64,000 nucleotides of DNA from Aphrophora alni (taxonomy: Eukaryota; Arthropoda; Insecta; Hemiptera; Aphrophoridae), in NCBI GenBank assembly GCA_963513935.1, contig OY740772.1, forward strand, positions 98,599,340 to 98,663,339, given 5' to 3'. Under the pieces are notes generated by a model that saw only the letters and a program-made list of their open reading frames with translations, was not told where the DNA came from and made no database searches. Below are positions 10,940 through 23,940 of the stretch, piece after piece; positions within the stretch are counted from its first letter, which is position 1, and each line of letters opens with the position of its first letter. Both the position numbers and the translations under genes were made by a program.

Positions 10940-12880
10940 ACTTTCTGTTTGAATTATTTGTCTAAAAATTCTATCTTCATACCAACTATGATTAATATCG
11001 CCTCCCAAAATTGGTCATGCAAGAACTAAAAAACTTATTCTATTTTTAATTTTTGTCTAACAAACTCAAATTTTATGAAATTTGTAGTTTCAAATGATAT
11101 TATTCAGATAATATTATATAAATGGGGGAAGAGGGTATAGAACGGTCCTAACTGTGAGTTGCACACGTCTTGGTTCGCCGTAACTTTGCATTTAGTTTTG
11201 TTGTGTTCATTGAATCTGTAGTGGAATTAACTTCGGCAACGTAGCTCTGACCAGCTCCCAGACAGTCATCAACTAAGCAGAACGTAAGATCTTCTCGTTC
11301 AATCTCCATGGAGGCTCAACAATTTACGGTGATAACTCAAAATCGTGAGGTCAAAATCGGCAATTGGGACCGAAATCTGATTGACGAAATTAGAATAACT
11401 TTGATGTGCTAACTACACGTGACTGGAAATGTTCCTTCAGCGATGTTAAGCAATGAAGTTAATAGTTAGTCAATAACAGAAATTACGTAAAAAGTAATAA
11501 TAAACATTTAAAAGCACAAAATAAATTGATAAAAGCAATTTTAAAAAAATCTGAAACAAGATTTCTCTCATCGTATTATAGGAAAGAGGATGAAAACGAT
11601 TGGATCAGTATGATTGTGAAAGTAGGATATCTAGTGAATTGCGGATTGGTAACAATATTGAACTGAGGAAATTACTTCTGCATCGCGTCGCCTTGATGAA
11701 AAAGAGATTTGTTGTTGTTTTAGATATATTCGTGTCTTTTCCATTGTTTTATGCAAATTATAATAAAACATTTATATTTTATATTCCTGTAAATTCTTTT
11801 GTTTATTTTACGTATATTTCACGTAGTATAGAGAAAGTCATGTGATTGACAAACAAATCAATGTCGAGTTTTTACGGATTTTTGAGGTCCCGTGAGACAG
11901 AGTAAGAGGTTTTTGGAATCATGTCTCTCTGTTGCCTGTCTTGTGTCCAGTGCTCTACAGCCCAAACGTGGATACAGAAAATAATCAGATGTGATCTCTG
12001 TACTTTTTTCTGTTAACTAAAAATTTGGAAGTAACTGTCATAAGAAGCAACATGAAATTAGGATTTCTCGAAATAGGCTCTAACAATTTGATCAAGTATA
12101 GTCTCTAAGGACTGTTATGAACGGCCCTCAAAATATGCCTGGGTTCTCAGTTTCAATTAATAATCAAATCAGTGGTTCAGTTTTTTTATTAACTTTTATC
12201 ATTGACATGAAACTTATGTCTATTTCCCTGATACTTTAATACAACACTTTAATACAAAACTTTAATACAAAACTTTAACACAAAACTTTAATACAGCACA
12301 AAAATAAGAATTCAATTAAACAACAAAACAAAACAATATTATTTACTCAAAGCCCAGAAGTATTCCAACTATTGTTATTCTCTAATAAATGAGATTACAT
12401 TTTATTGGTGATTTTATAAAAATAGAAATGCTTGCTTACTTTTGTAGAGTAGACTTCCTGGGCTAAATTCCTGCATCACGGCTATCGACCTGACGGTATC
12501 ATCAAGAGCTCCAAAAGACAAAAAGACCTCCTCCAAATCATGCTTACCGCTTATATATCTTTAGTTCTCTCTGTTGTCCTAGTTCAGTTGCAAGACAAGT
12601 ATTTCAACATTTTATTAACTGTTTGACAATAGTTGGGTCATTCTGAGCTTTGTGAATATGAGTTCTTCTCTAATATAAATTATAAATTAATTGATTATCC
12701 TAATATTAACCTATTCCTAACAGGACCCAAACAAAACGTTTTGGTCTCCATTTCTCAAAAATGCTAATAAATCAAAAAAAGTCTTTCGATTTTAGCTTTA
12801 CTGATTTTGTTCAAATTTCAGTTATTTGTGAAGACTAATGACCCAAATCCGTGCAAAATCGCAAATATTTTTTTCGTTGT
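10940..12880. other. Non-coding DNA with a small tandem repeat
   Basis: No gene recognised; the 81-codon frame at 11600-11845 lacks motifs. At about 12232-12296 a 15-bp unit of the type AAAACTTTAATACAA repeats about four to five times. Confidence 0.45.
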
Positions 12881-12881
12881 T

Positions 12882-13115
12882 GTTTAAAAGCAAAAAACCT
12901 CTCGGTCATTACCACCTTACAAAAAGAGAAGAAAGGCGTATAAAATAAAGACCACTAACTTTCGAATACACTAATAGCATCAGGGTCGGAAAAGAACAAG
13001 AGTTAGTCAAGAGAGATGAGGGATCTAACCCAAGACTACATGAAAGAAGGTATGGAACTAGCTAGGTTCCCTCGGAATTGCCAAGTCCGTACTCACTAAA
13101 TGAACCACTGAAAGT
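12882..13115 (+). repeat. Family B dispersed repeat, copy 4
   Basis: Full-length and well conserved: TTGTTTAAAAGCAAAAAACC, 'CACTAATAGCATCAGGGTCG', GATCTAACCCAAGACTACAT, 'TTGCCAAGTCCGTACTCACT'. Confidence 0.75.
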
Positions 13116-13659
13116 AAATACACAAGAAGAAACATATTATATTACGGTTCAACACACTTCATTCCTAAAACTACTTTTTTGAAGTCGGGTGACCTCAAAA
13201 CGCAAGTAACACGTATCTCAACTATCTATATACTACATATACAGGAACAGTAAAGAAATGGATACGGACCTAAAGGACTTACTGGAGTATTAAACAGTAT
13301 ACTTACTACTGATATTGCGTCTCGGTACTGCCCTGAAGCACAAATAATTTTATCTGATTTACGCAGTTATTTATTGCCAAACATTGGGATTAATAGTAAT
13401 AACTCAAAGGGAAGTTATCAGTAAAATGGACCACAATTGTTGTTTAAATTTATTCCAATATTACATTGTTACAACCCCTTGACTTTACATGCTTTGGCGC
13501 TGTATTTCAGTAGCATTCATTTCCTGCTATCTATCACAGTCCGACAACACTCTACTTTGACCTTTTCCCATCACAACATTCACTTATCGGTGTTTTCCAT
13601 TTATAGAAAATGTCTTTGTTCCAACCATAGCGCCAATATTTCCTTGTTTATTCCCCTTT

Positions 13660-13870
13660 ATGTTTAAAGGTGACGTTTCTGTTATAAAAAAATATATAAT
13701 AAAGAACCCTAGCCCTTGAATACTCTAAAAGCGCCAAGGTCGGGAGAGAAGAAACCTGATAGGAAAGGTGAAAGAGACGGTTTAATCGAAGACTACATGA
13801 AAAAAGGGTGTAGATCCAACTAGGATCCCTCGGTATTACCACGCCAGTACTTGATAAAGTAACTTCCTTA
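13660..13870 (+). repeat. Family B dispersed repeat, copy 5
   Basis: Recognised by TTGAATACTCTAAAAGCGCC, AAGACTACATGAAAAAAGGG, TGTAGATCCAACTAGGATCC and CCACGCCAGTACT. The box-B-like GGTTAGATCCC core is mutated here. Confidence 0.7.
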
Positions 13871-14695
13871 TGTTGGGTTGAAGTTTGTTAAATTATATAT
13901 ATAATTAGTATATAATGTCAATAAATCTGCAGGGACCGATATAGGAATATCCACAAGAGGGGTTACATTTTTGGAGAGATTAGATTCAGATTTAGAAAAA
14001 GGGGATTTGGAAAATGTGACTCCTACCATAGCCACTTTCAAAAGCTTATTTTTCAACCATGGTCCTCGGTTCTAATCTAGCAGATTAGTCCCCACAAAGA
14101 GTTTTAATAATCCACCGATTAGATCATCTTCCTAGAGTGCTTGTGCTCCAATCAACCCTATAATAATCAACGATTATGTGGCTAGCTGATTCAGATGATG
14201 TTGAGATAAGAACACCTTATCAATCGAAGAATGTCTGGTGCAGTTGATGTCCCTGAAACTTGCTGAGATTGAGGAGAGTATCCAATGACGTTAGAATTAG
14301 GTCCTTTCATCCTACACTTCTTGGGTCTTCTTGATTGAATTACTCTAGGTTGGTTTGGTTAAATTGGCATTGTATTTCCACGAATAGACATGGAGGTATT
14401 TTATTAACCTGAGCAGAGTCCTGTATAACCAGGTAAGGTCCTACGGTATCCATAGTTTGCATTTAAGGCTAAGCTTTTTCCAATAGTTTGTGCAACTGTT
14501 CACACACGTACTTCCCCTCTTACAAACAGATTATTGAGCATTTGTTTTTTTTCAAATTTTTTCCTAAAATTATTCAACAAAAATGAAAGGTTTTTTTTAT
14601 TTTACACCTTATTTTGAAGATCCCACGTCTTATATCTCATTTTAAATCTCTGTCTAGGACTCTCGAACTCTCCGCTCTCTATGGATAATTCTACA
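13871..14695. other. Non-coding DNA, unassigned
   Basis: Higher G+C than its surroundings between 14050 and 14460, which hints at a decayed element, but I could not match any protein family in either direction. Confidence 0.3.
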
Positions 14696-14699
14696 CCTA

Positions 14700-14968
14700 A
14701 CCTAACTCAGAGGTTCATTTGCAGTGAGTACGGGCTTGGCAATCCCTAGCGACCCTAGGTGGATCTACACCTTTTTCATATAGTCTTGGGTTAGATCCCT
14801 CTCGTTTATCTTTCTTGTCAGGTCTCTCTTAACCCACTCTTATTCTCTTCCTACTCTGACGTTAGAGTATTCCAGAACCATATTTATTTTATGTTCTTTT
14901 CTCCCTTTCATTATGGAAGATGATGACCGAGAGATTTTTCGTCTTTAAGCAAACAAGAGAAAAAAGAA
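14700..14968 (-). repeat. Family B dispersed repeat, copy 6
   Basis: One of the best-preserved copies: GTGAGTACGGGCTTGGCAAT, GGATCTACACCTTTTTCATA, CTTGGGTTAGATCCCTCTCG, GATGATGACCGAGAGATTTT, CGTCTTTAAGCAAACAAGAG. Confidence 0.8.
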
Positions 14969-14969
14969 A

Positions 14970-16340
14970 TCGTACCTTATCCACCATAACCTTACATATT
15001 CCATAGTATGCTCCTTCTCTTCTGAAAATACAGTTAAAAGCGCCTGTTACGGATAAAGTAAAGTTCAAATAAGTTTGATAATAATTAAACTTTCTACACT
15101 AGGATGAAAACCGCTAAAAATACTCATTCTGTTTTGGTGGGACATTACGTTTAATGACCGAAGGGGAGAGTTTAACAGAAACTGCTATACTGCGGTCTCT
15201 GTAAACACAAACTCTACTTGATACTACATGTAATCCGTTTCACTTCTTCTCGTTTCTAATCGTTCAAAAACATTTCGAGAAGTTACATTTTATGATTAAT
15301 TCGAAGACAAATTTTCAACATGTTTTGACGTTTTAAAGCAACTTTAGGAAAACTCAGTTTGCTCTTCTTTAAACGTATTTTAGCTTTTATTGTGTTTTGT
15401 TTAATCTTCGTTTACTTTCTGATATAAACGTTGTATTGAGAAACTTATGATGGGTCTTCCATTGAACTAAAAGAAGGATTATTTTTGTAGTGATGTTTGC
15501 CTGTCAGTCTGTATAGTGCTCTACATTTATTTACTCAAAATTCAAGTGTAGCTGCTATAAAACTAAACTCTCAATAATAGCTGGAAAGGTTTTGCTAAAA
15601 TGTTACTAAAATACAGCCTCTAAGAATCTAAAGAAAGCGTATTGATTGCCACTTCATCAAAGAAGTTATCGATTTAAAACAAAAACTATTTAAATTCTCG
15701 ATAAAGCTTGGTAAAGACTGAATTTTTAGTAAACCGCGTAGGCGATTTCGTTTAAAATTTAACGAAATGTGTTTCAGAAAAGTTGTGTCAAATTAAGTAA
15801 AGAAAGTTACAGTTAAGGAATAATATTAATTCAATAACGAAAAGGAACAGAAAATAAGCGTTTTAAAACCATATTAAGTAGCGACAAAAAATATTATCAT
15901 GAGTGAAGGGAGAGGCTGGGTTAATAAGAGATACGATTTAAAAAAAAAAAAACATAAATTCAAACTTAAAAATCGATAATAATAACTTCAATATGTTTAC
16001 TTTATTACTTAAACACTTTTTGAACTTTTTTCACTCCATGAAAAGTAACCTTCGCTTTGAATTTAACCTAAACGTTTGTGACTTGTACCAATTTTTTTTG
16101 CAACTGTGTTAGATTTTTGGAAGTTGGTAATATGTGTTATTAATTGATATGGAATATTTGAAAACCTTGAAAGCCTTCTTCATTTATAAATTCAAGGCTT
16201 GTCTCTAATTACCCTATTTTTAATTTTCCTGGGGGTTAATAAGAGATCCAGGGTGAGCTACAAAATATATGTTTTGATTTCTCTTACCACTTTTTCAAAC
16301 GGCTTCATCTCGAAAAATGATGGGGGTTTTTAGAAATAAT
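14970..16340. other. Non-coding AT-rich DNA
   Basis: No coding or repeat signature recognised. Confidence 0.4.
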
Positions 16341-16349
16341 ACAAGAGAA

Positions 16350-16745
16350 CAAATTATAATATAATATTATATTTTCTTGCAAGTTCTGAGTTTGGAATTA
16401 CATTTTTACAGTGACCTCGCTATTTGTCATCATAGAGCAGCCGGGTTGGTATCAGTACATGCAGAATTTAAATCATCAAATTAGTATTTAATTAAATGTG
16501 TTGAATAACACGAGATATGAACAAAACATTAGTAAAATGATCACCATTTAAACATTTTCAATTAGATTTGTTTCAATAAGGTTCTACATGATGAGCACAC
16601 TATAGTCCTACTTAATTTTATGTTCCTATTCTAATGTTTGTGACCGCTATCGTGCTTAGTTAGAGATGACAACGACGACGGACGGACGACGCATGTCCAC
16701 TTTCTGAGGCCATAAACGTGAGAATATCAGTCATAGTTTTTTTAG
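16350..16745 (+). mobile_element. Family A element, partial copy
   Basis: Contains TTGGAATTACATTTTTACAG, TGTCATCATAGAGCAG, 'GGTTGGTATCAGTACATGCA', 'GACCGCTATCGTGCTTAG', GACGACGGACGGACG and 'TCTGAGGCCATAAACGTGAG'. The outer terminal repeats are absent. Confidence 0.65.
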
Positions 16746-16954
16746 ATAAACTTACCCTTATAGGTCGTAAAAATGCATTTCCATACCCGTTACTCTAAAC
16801 ATAATTAGTAACGTTCTCTTTTCGAGGACGAACCATCATTAAGACTAAATTGGAAAAGTAATATATTCAAGATCATCTTGGTTTTTTATTAGCTTTACCT
16901 AAGCTTAGTAAATCCCAACTTCACTCTAGTTAACCCCTTCTAGATTGGAAAGAT

Positions 16955-17070
16955 AAATGTCTGAGTGATCCCCTCGCGCGACGGGGAAGCTTTCACCCCT
17001 GCGTCTGACCAACTTGATATTAACTTTCCATTCTTTCAGGAGGAACATCTCATTTATCATTAACCTAACG
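16955..17070 (+). repeat. Family C fragment
   Basis: Plus-strand counterpart of 2090-2230; it has the CTTTCAGGAGGAACATCTCA segment. Confidence 0.4.
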
Positions 17071-18885
17071 TTATTCAACAAAAAGTCAGTTTGGTAGAAG
17101 TGAACTTACTAATGTGTCTCTGGAACTGAATTGGAATTCTTATGTAAAATGTCCAATTAACGTGTGTTTGAAAACGCTTAGTATTATTTTGATCTTTTGA
17201 CGATATCTTTTTTTATTGTAGATTAAAAATTAAATTCTTGTTGATTGACATTTCAATCCAGAAGTTCATCTTGTTAACGTTTCCCCAAAGTATAACACCT
17301 ATTCACTCAGAAATAATAATAAATTATAGGTTGTTGTAGTCAATTTACCGAGAATTTAAATATTATTTTTATCAATACTCGATTTTAAACGGGCCTACAG
17401 TAAAAATGAATGTATTTGTTTAAAAAGAAAATAATTCCTCTTTTGTATTTTTTTCGATATATATAGCGTCAGGCATTTTTAACGGCCGCCATTTTGAAAA
17501 TATAAGATGCGGAAAACAGTAATAAAAAAACTAACTTTTTAATTTTCTCGCTAGAAATAATTTTGTGGTTATAGAGAAGAATATTGTTTTAATTGTGACA
17601 GAAATTGTGTGCAATTTTTTTACACTCTTTATTTTAAGTATTAGAATACGGTGGTAAAATTTAATCATATTTCTTAAACTTTATTAATTTAGGGGACTTT
17701 TGTATAGAAGCTTTAAAATAGACGCTGTCCAATTATGTTAATTATTGCCTGGAAGTTTTTACTTTAGGCTATAAGAGAAGTGTAATATGTTAAGCTTTAA
17801 ACACCGAACTTGAAGAATTTTGTCATTATAGGGTTGTTGCTTCTTTGACGTCGTCGCTACAACCCTCCCCCCCCCCCCACAATGACTGTAGAAACTTTCC
17901 ACGAAAACTTTCGTCCGTTTATATCCATGAAAATTTAATCTTCATTGTATATGGTTCTCCCTCTTTAAACTTAGTTTGATAGAAAATTTTCTTCTAACCT
18001 AAAAATTTGAGTTTCTATCACAATTTTATTATGTATGGTTGAAAACTCTTTTAGGAATCGTATGTCGATTTCGAATTATACGAGATAAACCTCATCATCG
18101 ACCAAATTATTTTTCACATTTGAAAATCGGCCATTATTGACAAACGATTAATAAACCAGATTTTATACCAAAATTGAGACCTTTAAAGCGTTCATTAATA
18201 CAGTTTAATCATGAACAATGATGTCGGGAATATCAATGTGCTAACCGCACATTGCCCAATTGAACAGCCGTCTAGCAGGTCTATGCTCTTCATTGGCAGT
18301 TACGTCATGGAGTTTAGTAGTTTAGTTTATTGGAATAAACAGTTAAGACTTTGGGTATGGACTCTACTTTTTATGTCACCCCTCCCGCACTTATTTGTAA
18401 TGGGTCAATAAATGGATGTCGAGTTTTTTGCTGATATTCATTTTGAGGTACAAAAAGTGGTTTTTTTTAATGAAGTCTGTGCAGTACTTTACAGCACAAA
18501 CGAGTTGACCGATTTATTTCAATTTTTGTATGTTGAACTTTTTATTATTATATTTTTAATCACTTAAAATTTGGAGGGTACATAATTTTGTTAGGTTTTA
18601 CTCTGTTTGAATAAAATTGGTTGAGTAGTTTCCAAGAAATAACAGTATTATTAGTCATCAAGGGTAGTACGGAAACCAAATTTTCTACATATTGTACGCA
18701 TTTATTTCGAATTTTCAGTGACAAATATATTAAGTTTCTTCAGAGGAAAGGAGGTGGAGAAAGAGTGAAATAGGCACTTATTTTTTCAAAGTAAAATTTT
18801 AAAGAATACGTGGTGTTATTTACCTAGGGGCCAATCTTAACAACGAAAAGAAGATAACAAATGGAATACAATTATGAATAACAAT
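17071..18885. other. Non-coding AT-rich DNA
   Basis: No gene recognised. A C-rich run lies near 17866-17879. Confidence 0.4.
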
Positions 18886-18889
18886 AGTG

Positions 18890-19055
18890 GTTACTACAAC
18901 CATCAACATTGGAACCCGCAAGGTGTCATAAGAAGAGGACCGTTATTAAAGAAGCAAAAGAGGTTAATAAGACTTGGAGAGAAGTGAAGTCACTTGCTGG
19001 AGACAGGGACAGATGGAGAGCTCTTCTGGACGCCCTATGCTCCAATAGGAGATAA
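18890..19055 (+). pseudogene. LINE 3'-terminal coding fragment
   Basis: An open stretch ends at the TAA at 19053-19055 with residues KTWREVKSLAGDRDRWRALL then DALCSNRR. The pattern 'TW-E---LA-DR-RWR-LV-ALC' is the extreme C-terminus of many arthropod non-LTR retrotransposon RT proteins. Only this tail is left, so it is a truncated relic. Confidence 0.55.
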
Positions 19056-19239
19056 AAGGAAATAAGTCAAGTTAAGTCAAGACAACCATCAACAGCTTTT
19101 CAAGTTCAAGCTACTGAGTAAAAGAACCACTCAGACTATACAAATCTCTAATTCTACGTGTGGTGACTTGTGCAGCAGAAACAATAACTCTCTTGAGTAG
19201 TGATGTCAACTCACTAAAGTCTTTTTGAGAGAATATAAA

Positions 19240-19560
19240 GAGAAATATAAATGGTTCGGTTAAGAAAGGAATTGAGAATTCTTGCCGACGTAAGCAGCAA
19301 TAGATAGATAATGGACTTTATTGATGTGGTTCGACAGGAGGACGAGGTAGGTTGCCGAGGGTAATGCTGAGCGGAGGAATGTTAATGGCCCAAGGAGAAT
19401 GGGAAAACCTGGAAGAAGATGGATTATAAAATGTAGAGGAGGACATGAGGGTGCTGACAGTCATGAGTTGGAAACGGCTTTGGATGGATCGTAGACAAGG
19501 AGGCCGTGAACTGCAGCGCCGGAGGTTATGGCAATTTTTACAAATATGATATTGGCTAAC
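19240..19560 (+). pseudogene. Second LINE C-terminal coding fragment
   Basis: Reading frames around 19310-19555 give a GHV-like start, NVNGPRRMGKPGRRWI, then REDMRVLTVMSWKRLWMDRR. This fits the C-terminal 'G-RP-GRPR-RW---V--DL------W---A-DR--WR' block of non-LTR retrotransposons. Frames are broken. It is a different copy from the fragment just upstream. Confidence 0.55.
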
Positions 19561-20585
19561 TTAAAACTGGACTGCTAATTGAAGTGACAACTTTTTTTAA
19601 GTTGGTGTAAATAGTTTCCGAGTAACAATTTTTTATTGCTGAAAAATAGGAAATCCAAATTGTATGATTTTTCTTTATATTTTCAGTGACCCAAACTGGT
19701 ACATGCTTTAACGCTAGTTAAAACTAACAACTTCTTAAATCGGTGTAGTATTTCTCAATTAACAATTCCACACTTTTTTTGCTAAAAATTAAAAAGAAAT
19801 TTATATTCTCTCGTATATTTTTTAACATTTCAGTGACAACATAGATTTGATCAATAACAAAATATGAACGTTATTTAGTATTATCATAATCGTTCAATGT
19901 TTTAAAATAAAAGGTTGGATGAGTGACGGTGACTCACGTCAAACCAATGTAGCTGTCGTTAATCTGCAGAGCCTATGCTCCTCAGAAAGTCACGTGACAT
20001 TTTCCCTTGCGAGTTTTAACAGAAATCTCTACTTGCTGCCGCTAAACGGTAAAAATTAAAATATCGTTTACAAAAAGACCAATCGATTATACTATCGACT
20101 GGAGATACAGTTCTAGAACTATAACTATGTTAATGAAACACAAAAACAATATTTTGTAGAATATTCTACAATTTATTGAGTCTTTGCCGACCATGGTTTC
20201 ACCGCTGACGGTATTTACGAGGCAGCTTAATTTGAATCGATAAATTGTAGAATTTTACAAAATTTATATAAAAAGGCTTTATTACTATGGCTTCTCAATT
20301 TTTCTTCTCTCCTCAAACTGTTGTAATTTCAAGAGGTAAAAAGAAGTTTTAATTAGTAATTTTATTCAATGTTAGTAAATTTAATTCACTGAAATGTCCT
20401 GTACTTTATCAATTTAGTTACAAAACTTAAAATCAAACATCCAATCTGTAATACACTATCCTGAGTTTCACACACTAAATAACGCGTATTGTGTATTCCA
20501 CACGGACGGTGTGGAAGTTAAGGTACACACAAAACCCAACACTTCAAATCGAAACTTTTGTAAAGAATAAAAAACAATATATAAA
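19561..20585. other. Non-coding DNA, unassigned
   Basis: No gene recognised. An ATTTTGTAGAATATTCTACAATTTATTG-type short inverted repeat lies near 20150-20180. Confidence 0.4.
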
Positions 20586-20589
20586 GGAA

Positions 20590-20815
20590 AAATCGTTGTC
20601 ATCATCGCCTTATAAAAACAAAAGAAGAAGATAAGATAAAGACTGTCCTCGAGTTATTTTTGAAAGAAAACAAGAATTGATCAAATGAGAACATATAAGA
20701 AAGATAAAAGAGAGGGATCTAACCCAAGACTTCATTATCAAAGGTGTAGATTCAGTTAGTTTCCCTCAAGATTGCCAAACTTTTACTCACTGTCGTGAAC
20801 CCCTGAGTATTTAAA
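20590..20815 (+). repeat. Family B dispersed repeat, copy 7
   Basis: Contains 'GTCATCATCGCCTTATAAAA', GAGGGATCTAACCCAAGACT, AGGTGTAGATTCAG and a TTACTCACTGTCGTGAACCC end. Confidence 0.7.
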
Positions 20816-21489
20816 ATACAATATATATTTTGGCCCAAAGATTGTGGCAAATTACTCCTGAAGTTTGGAGCGGTGCACATTTCATAGTCACTCGAGAGAG
20901 ATCGTAATAGCAAAATATTTATTCCCAATTATCTTATTTCCAAGTAGATCGATATTCTTTAAAACAATAAAAACTCTAACCAGTTTTATTATGTATGCAC
21001 TAACCTAATACCACAAGATGGAAGTCATTTTCTTAAAAGCATAGTTGTTAAATAATTTTGATGCATAACTGAAAACTTCCCCTTGCAAAGAGGATAATAC
21101 ATTATCCTTAAAACACTTAAGCTAAATTATAAGGGTTTTTGCTTCCGAGACGCCTTGAAGATTATCTACCCCTAACATCCTTTTAGGTTAACGTCTCACT
21201 CAGCCCTTAGTCGTTCCTTCACTTCATTTTAATAAATAAATAAACTTAAATGTTTTAAAATACCTCGAGAAGAAAATTGAATTTTCTCAATTTGTATGCA
21301 TTTTGTTTTGCTGTTGGTATCGCTTCCGGATGTACTTGTGTTTATAGTACTAGTGAAGCAAGGTTCTGTTTTAACTCGTCTACATGGGAGTTCACGTGTG
21401 TATTTGTTACGTCCAAACCTGTCTACCAATCATGAAATTTAAAAATATTCTTCCAACTAGATTGATTTTTCTTGTTTAACGAGGAACTC

Positions 21490-21499
21490 AGTCATCATC

Positions 21500-21548
<49 letters not shown>

Positions 21549-21730
21549 AAAATCAATATATCCTTCGAATGCTCTAATAACACCAGTGTCAGAAAAGAAC
21601 AAGAGTTGGTCAAAATAATCCTGATCAAAAAGACAAAAGAAAAAGATCTAACCCAATGTTACATAAAAAAAGGTGTAGATCCAGCCAAGATCCCTCGGGA
21701 TTGCCACGCCGAACTCACTATGATCTCTTC
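21490..21730 (+). repeat. Family B dispersed repeat, copy 8, with an internal (TA)n
   Basis: 'AGTCATCATCGCCATATATA' leads into an alternating TA tract of about 40 bp (21505-21545), replacing the usual TTATAA-A-rich stretch of the family. Then CAGTGTCAGAAAAGAACAAG, GATCTAACCCAATGTTACAT, AGGTGTAGATCCAGCC follow. The TA tract expanded inside the repeat. Confidence 0.7.
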
Positions 21731-21878
21731 AGAGTACAACGATGATACGTATGGTGTTATTTTATTATCCGTTTTAAAATGGCGGCCACTCAAAAACAGT
21801 TACGGTGTTCCGACTAGAATTAAAGAGATCATTCAGAAATATTAAATATACTGGTGTGAACGAGTAATAGGACAAAAC

Positions 21879-22721
21879 CATCATGGTACTTACCCAGCCC
21901 CGACTTCAATGTAACACAAGACGATCCTCTAAATGTATAGCCTAAAAGTTATCTCTGGGGACTTGTAGGTTATGTTAAATTGTATTGGTAGGTTCCAAGG
22001 TGTTTACCCAGTATAACTGTTAAAAACGCTTTTTTGAATCTCGTAATTGTGGTAACACTACTTACTATCTTGATGTCAGCTAGATGTGATAAAAGGGTTT
22101 CCACTCGCTTCGCTCGTGTCAGTGCTCGGTCCTTACATGGCTTGTACATGTAAATAATTGAAGAAGCTTCCACTCGCTACGCTCTTATTAGTGACATGAC
22201 CCTACCGGATCCCGTGATTATACGAACATTTTCTTGGGAGGTCTAAGTTCAAAATTACATTTTTGGCAATAACTTAGTTTTTGTCATCCTAGAGAGGTAA
22301 GGTTGGTACCATTAAATACAGAATTGGGATTCCCATAATTTGTAGTTTATAAGTTAATTAATATAAAATGGGCGCTATTTAGAAATTTAAATTCTATTCT
22401 TTTAAATTTCGATAGGGTTTTATACCTGCATAATATAGGGCCCTTATATAAAATTTCATATTATTAGTTAGGTTAGGCCGCTATCGTGCTTACGTATAGA
22501 CGACGGACGGACGGCATGACAAAACTCATTTTTCCGGTTTCCTGAGGCTATGAAATGTGAATATCAATCATTCTGGCGTCAAAAGTAGTAATAAATAATT
22601 ACGAGGTGAAGTTAACCTTTGTAACAACTGTTTTAAACAAATCTACAAAGCCAAAGAAACCAAGTTTTGGGCGTTTCATTTAGAGGATCTGCTTGTAAGG
22701 GGCTGGGTAAGTACCATGATG
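21879..22721 (+). mobile_element. Family A, reference complete copy with terminal inverted repeats
   Basis: The first 23 bases (starting CATCATGGTACTTACCCAGC) are a perfect reverse complement of the last 23 (22699-22721). Inversion continues more loosely for about 120 bp: GATCCTCTAAATG near 21925 matches CATTTAGAGGATC near 22676. Inside are two palindromic motifs (CACTCGCTTCGCTCGTG at about 22102 and a variant 69 bp later), a GGGAGGT-TAAGTT-A site and TCATCCTAGAGAGGTAAGGT, then 'CGCTATCGTGCTTACGTATA'. No protein can be read. This is a non-autonomous DNA element; I cannot name the superfamily because no clear target duplication is visible. Confidence 0.8.
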
Positions 22722-23800
22722 TCTTCCAATAACTTGTTTGGTGTGCTCGTTATGGCAAGTTTCGACCATTATTTTTCATACTTGTTACACTTGCGTCCTT
22801 GCTTTGGAATCATTCAGTACTGTTTAGGGTGGCCGCTATTTCAAATGGTAAAATAAAATGTAAAACTATGTATGTGCATAGTTATAAAGAACCTTCACTC
22901 GGTCATAAATTTTGCTGCTGTAATAATTTCTAAACTTGGAATCAATTATGAATTCACTTGGCAACTTGGTCTGTTAGCTCTGAAATAAATTTGATTCTCC
23001 CATTAATAAATAAAATCCGGTTATCTTACCAGACAATCCAACTAATATAGAATTAATAAGACAATTATAGAGCCCAGAGACGAATTGAAACAGTCTCTCA
23101 GGCATAACTAATGAGTTGGATGCTGGATATAATGGTAGCAATTCCTCGAGTCAACTGGATATCCATCAATAATAAACTTTGTACTCTGTTTCCAAATGAA
23201 TGTCCTACTTTGTAATTTAGATGAAATTAACATTGCAAAATTATTAAAATTATCTCACACCCTTAAAACGAAAAATAATATTCTTTCCCAATGTCTTTAT
23301 AACATGAGAAAAAATAATTCATTATTGTAGAGGTTTTACCCATTTATATCATTTCTTATATGAGGAAAGTGAGGATAGAAACTCCCCCTCCCTCCCCCGT
23401 GTTGTTCACCATCTCTCAAAAATTTCGGTTTATCTATCGGTAACCAATTTTTTTTTTTAATTCACCAAAGAGCTGTTGTAATAGGCGTAATTTCTATAAT
23501 TTACTCAACCGATTTCATTCAAATTTTAGTGAAATGTGAATATTTATAACCCAAAAACGTGTAGAAAATCGTAATTAAAAATACCTTACGGTTCAGGAAT
23601 AATTGGCAAAAACAAAATTAACAACTATTGTCATTAAAAACTTGATTTCAATTAAATAATATTTAAGCTGAGAACTTATTTATGGCTCAAGCGAAACCAG
23701 TTTAAGCCCTCATTTAAATATATAAATATTTTAAAACTCATTTTGGGTCGTAGTATACAAGTCACTGATTTTAAGATAAGTTTATATTCACTTTATCTCC
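22722..23800. other. Non-coding DNA with an old repeat shared with 24130-24660
   Basis: Segments near 23180-23540 (for example 'TTCCAAATGAATGTCCTACT') are similar to 24390-24660 ('CTCCAAATAAATGCCCTATT'). The two regions look like diverged copies of one element. No function is assignable. Confidence 0.4.
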
Positions 23801-23804
23801 TGTG

Positions 23805-23940
23805 ACTTACGCGTTTTGGAATCTATGTTCTATTTTCAGAATTTCGTGCGAGGTTTATTCTGTGAAGTTTTGTTCTTTCCAAACTATAGTATGCGGAAGG
23901 GGGAAGGCACACTGTAAATAAACGGTGGAATTTAACGGGG
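23805..23940 (+). mobile_element. Possible tRNA-derived SINE, copy 1
   Basis: Shares GTTTATTCTGTG-AGTTT, TTTCCAA-CT-T-GTATG-CGGA and CACTGTAAATAAAC with 39850-40000. That copy has a tRNA-like head. Here the head is more degraded (GGAATCTATG). Confidence 0.4.
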
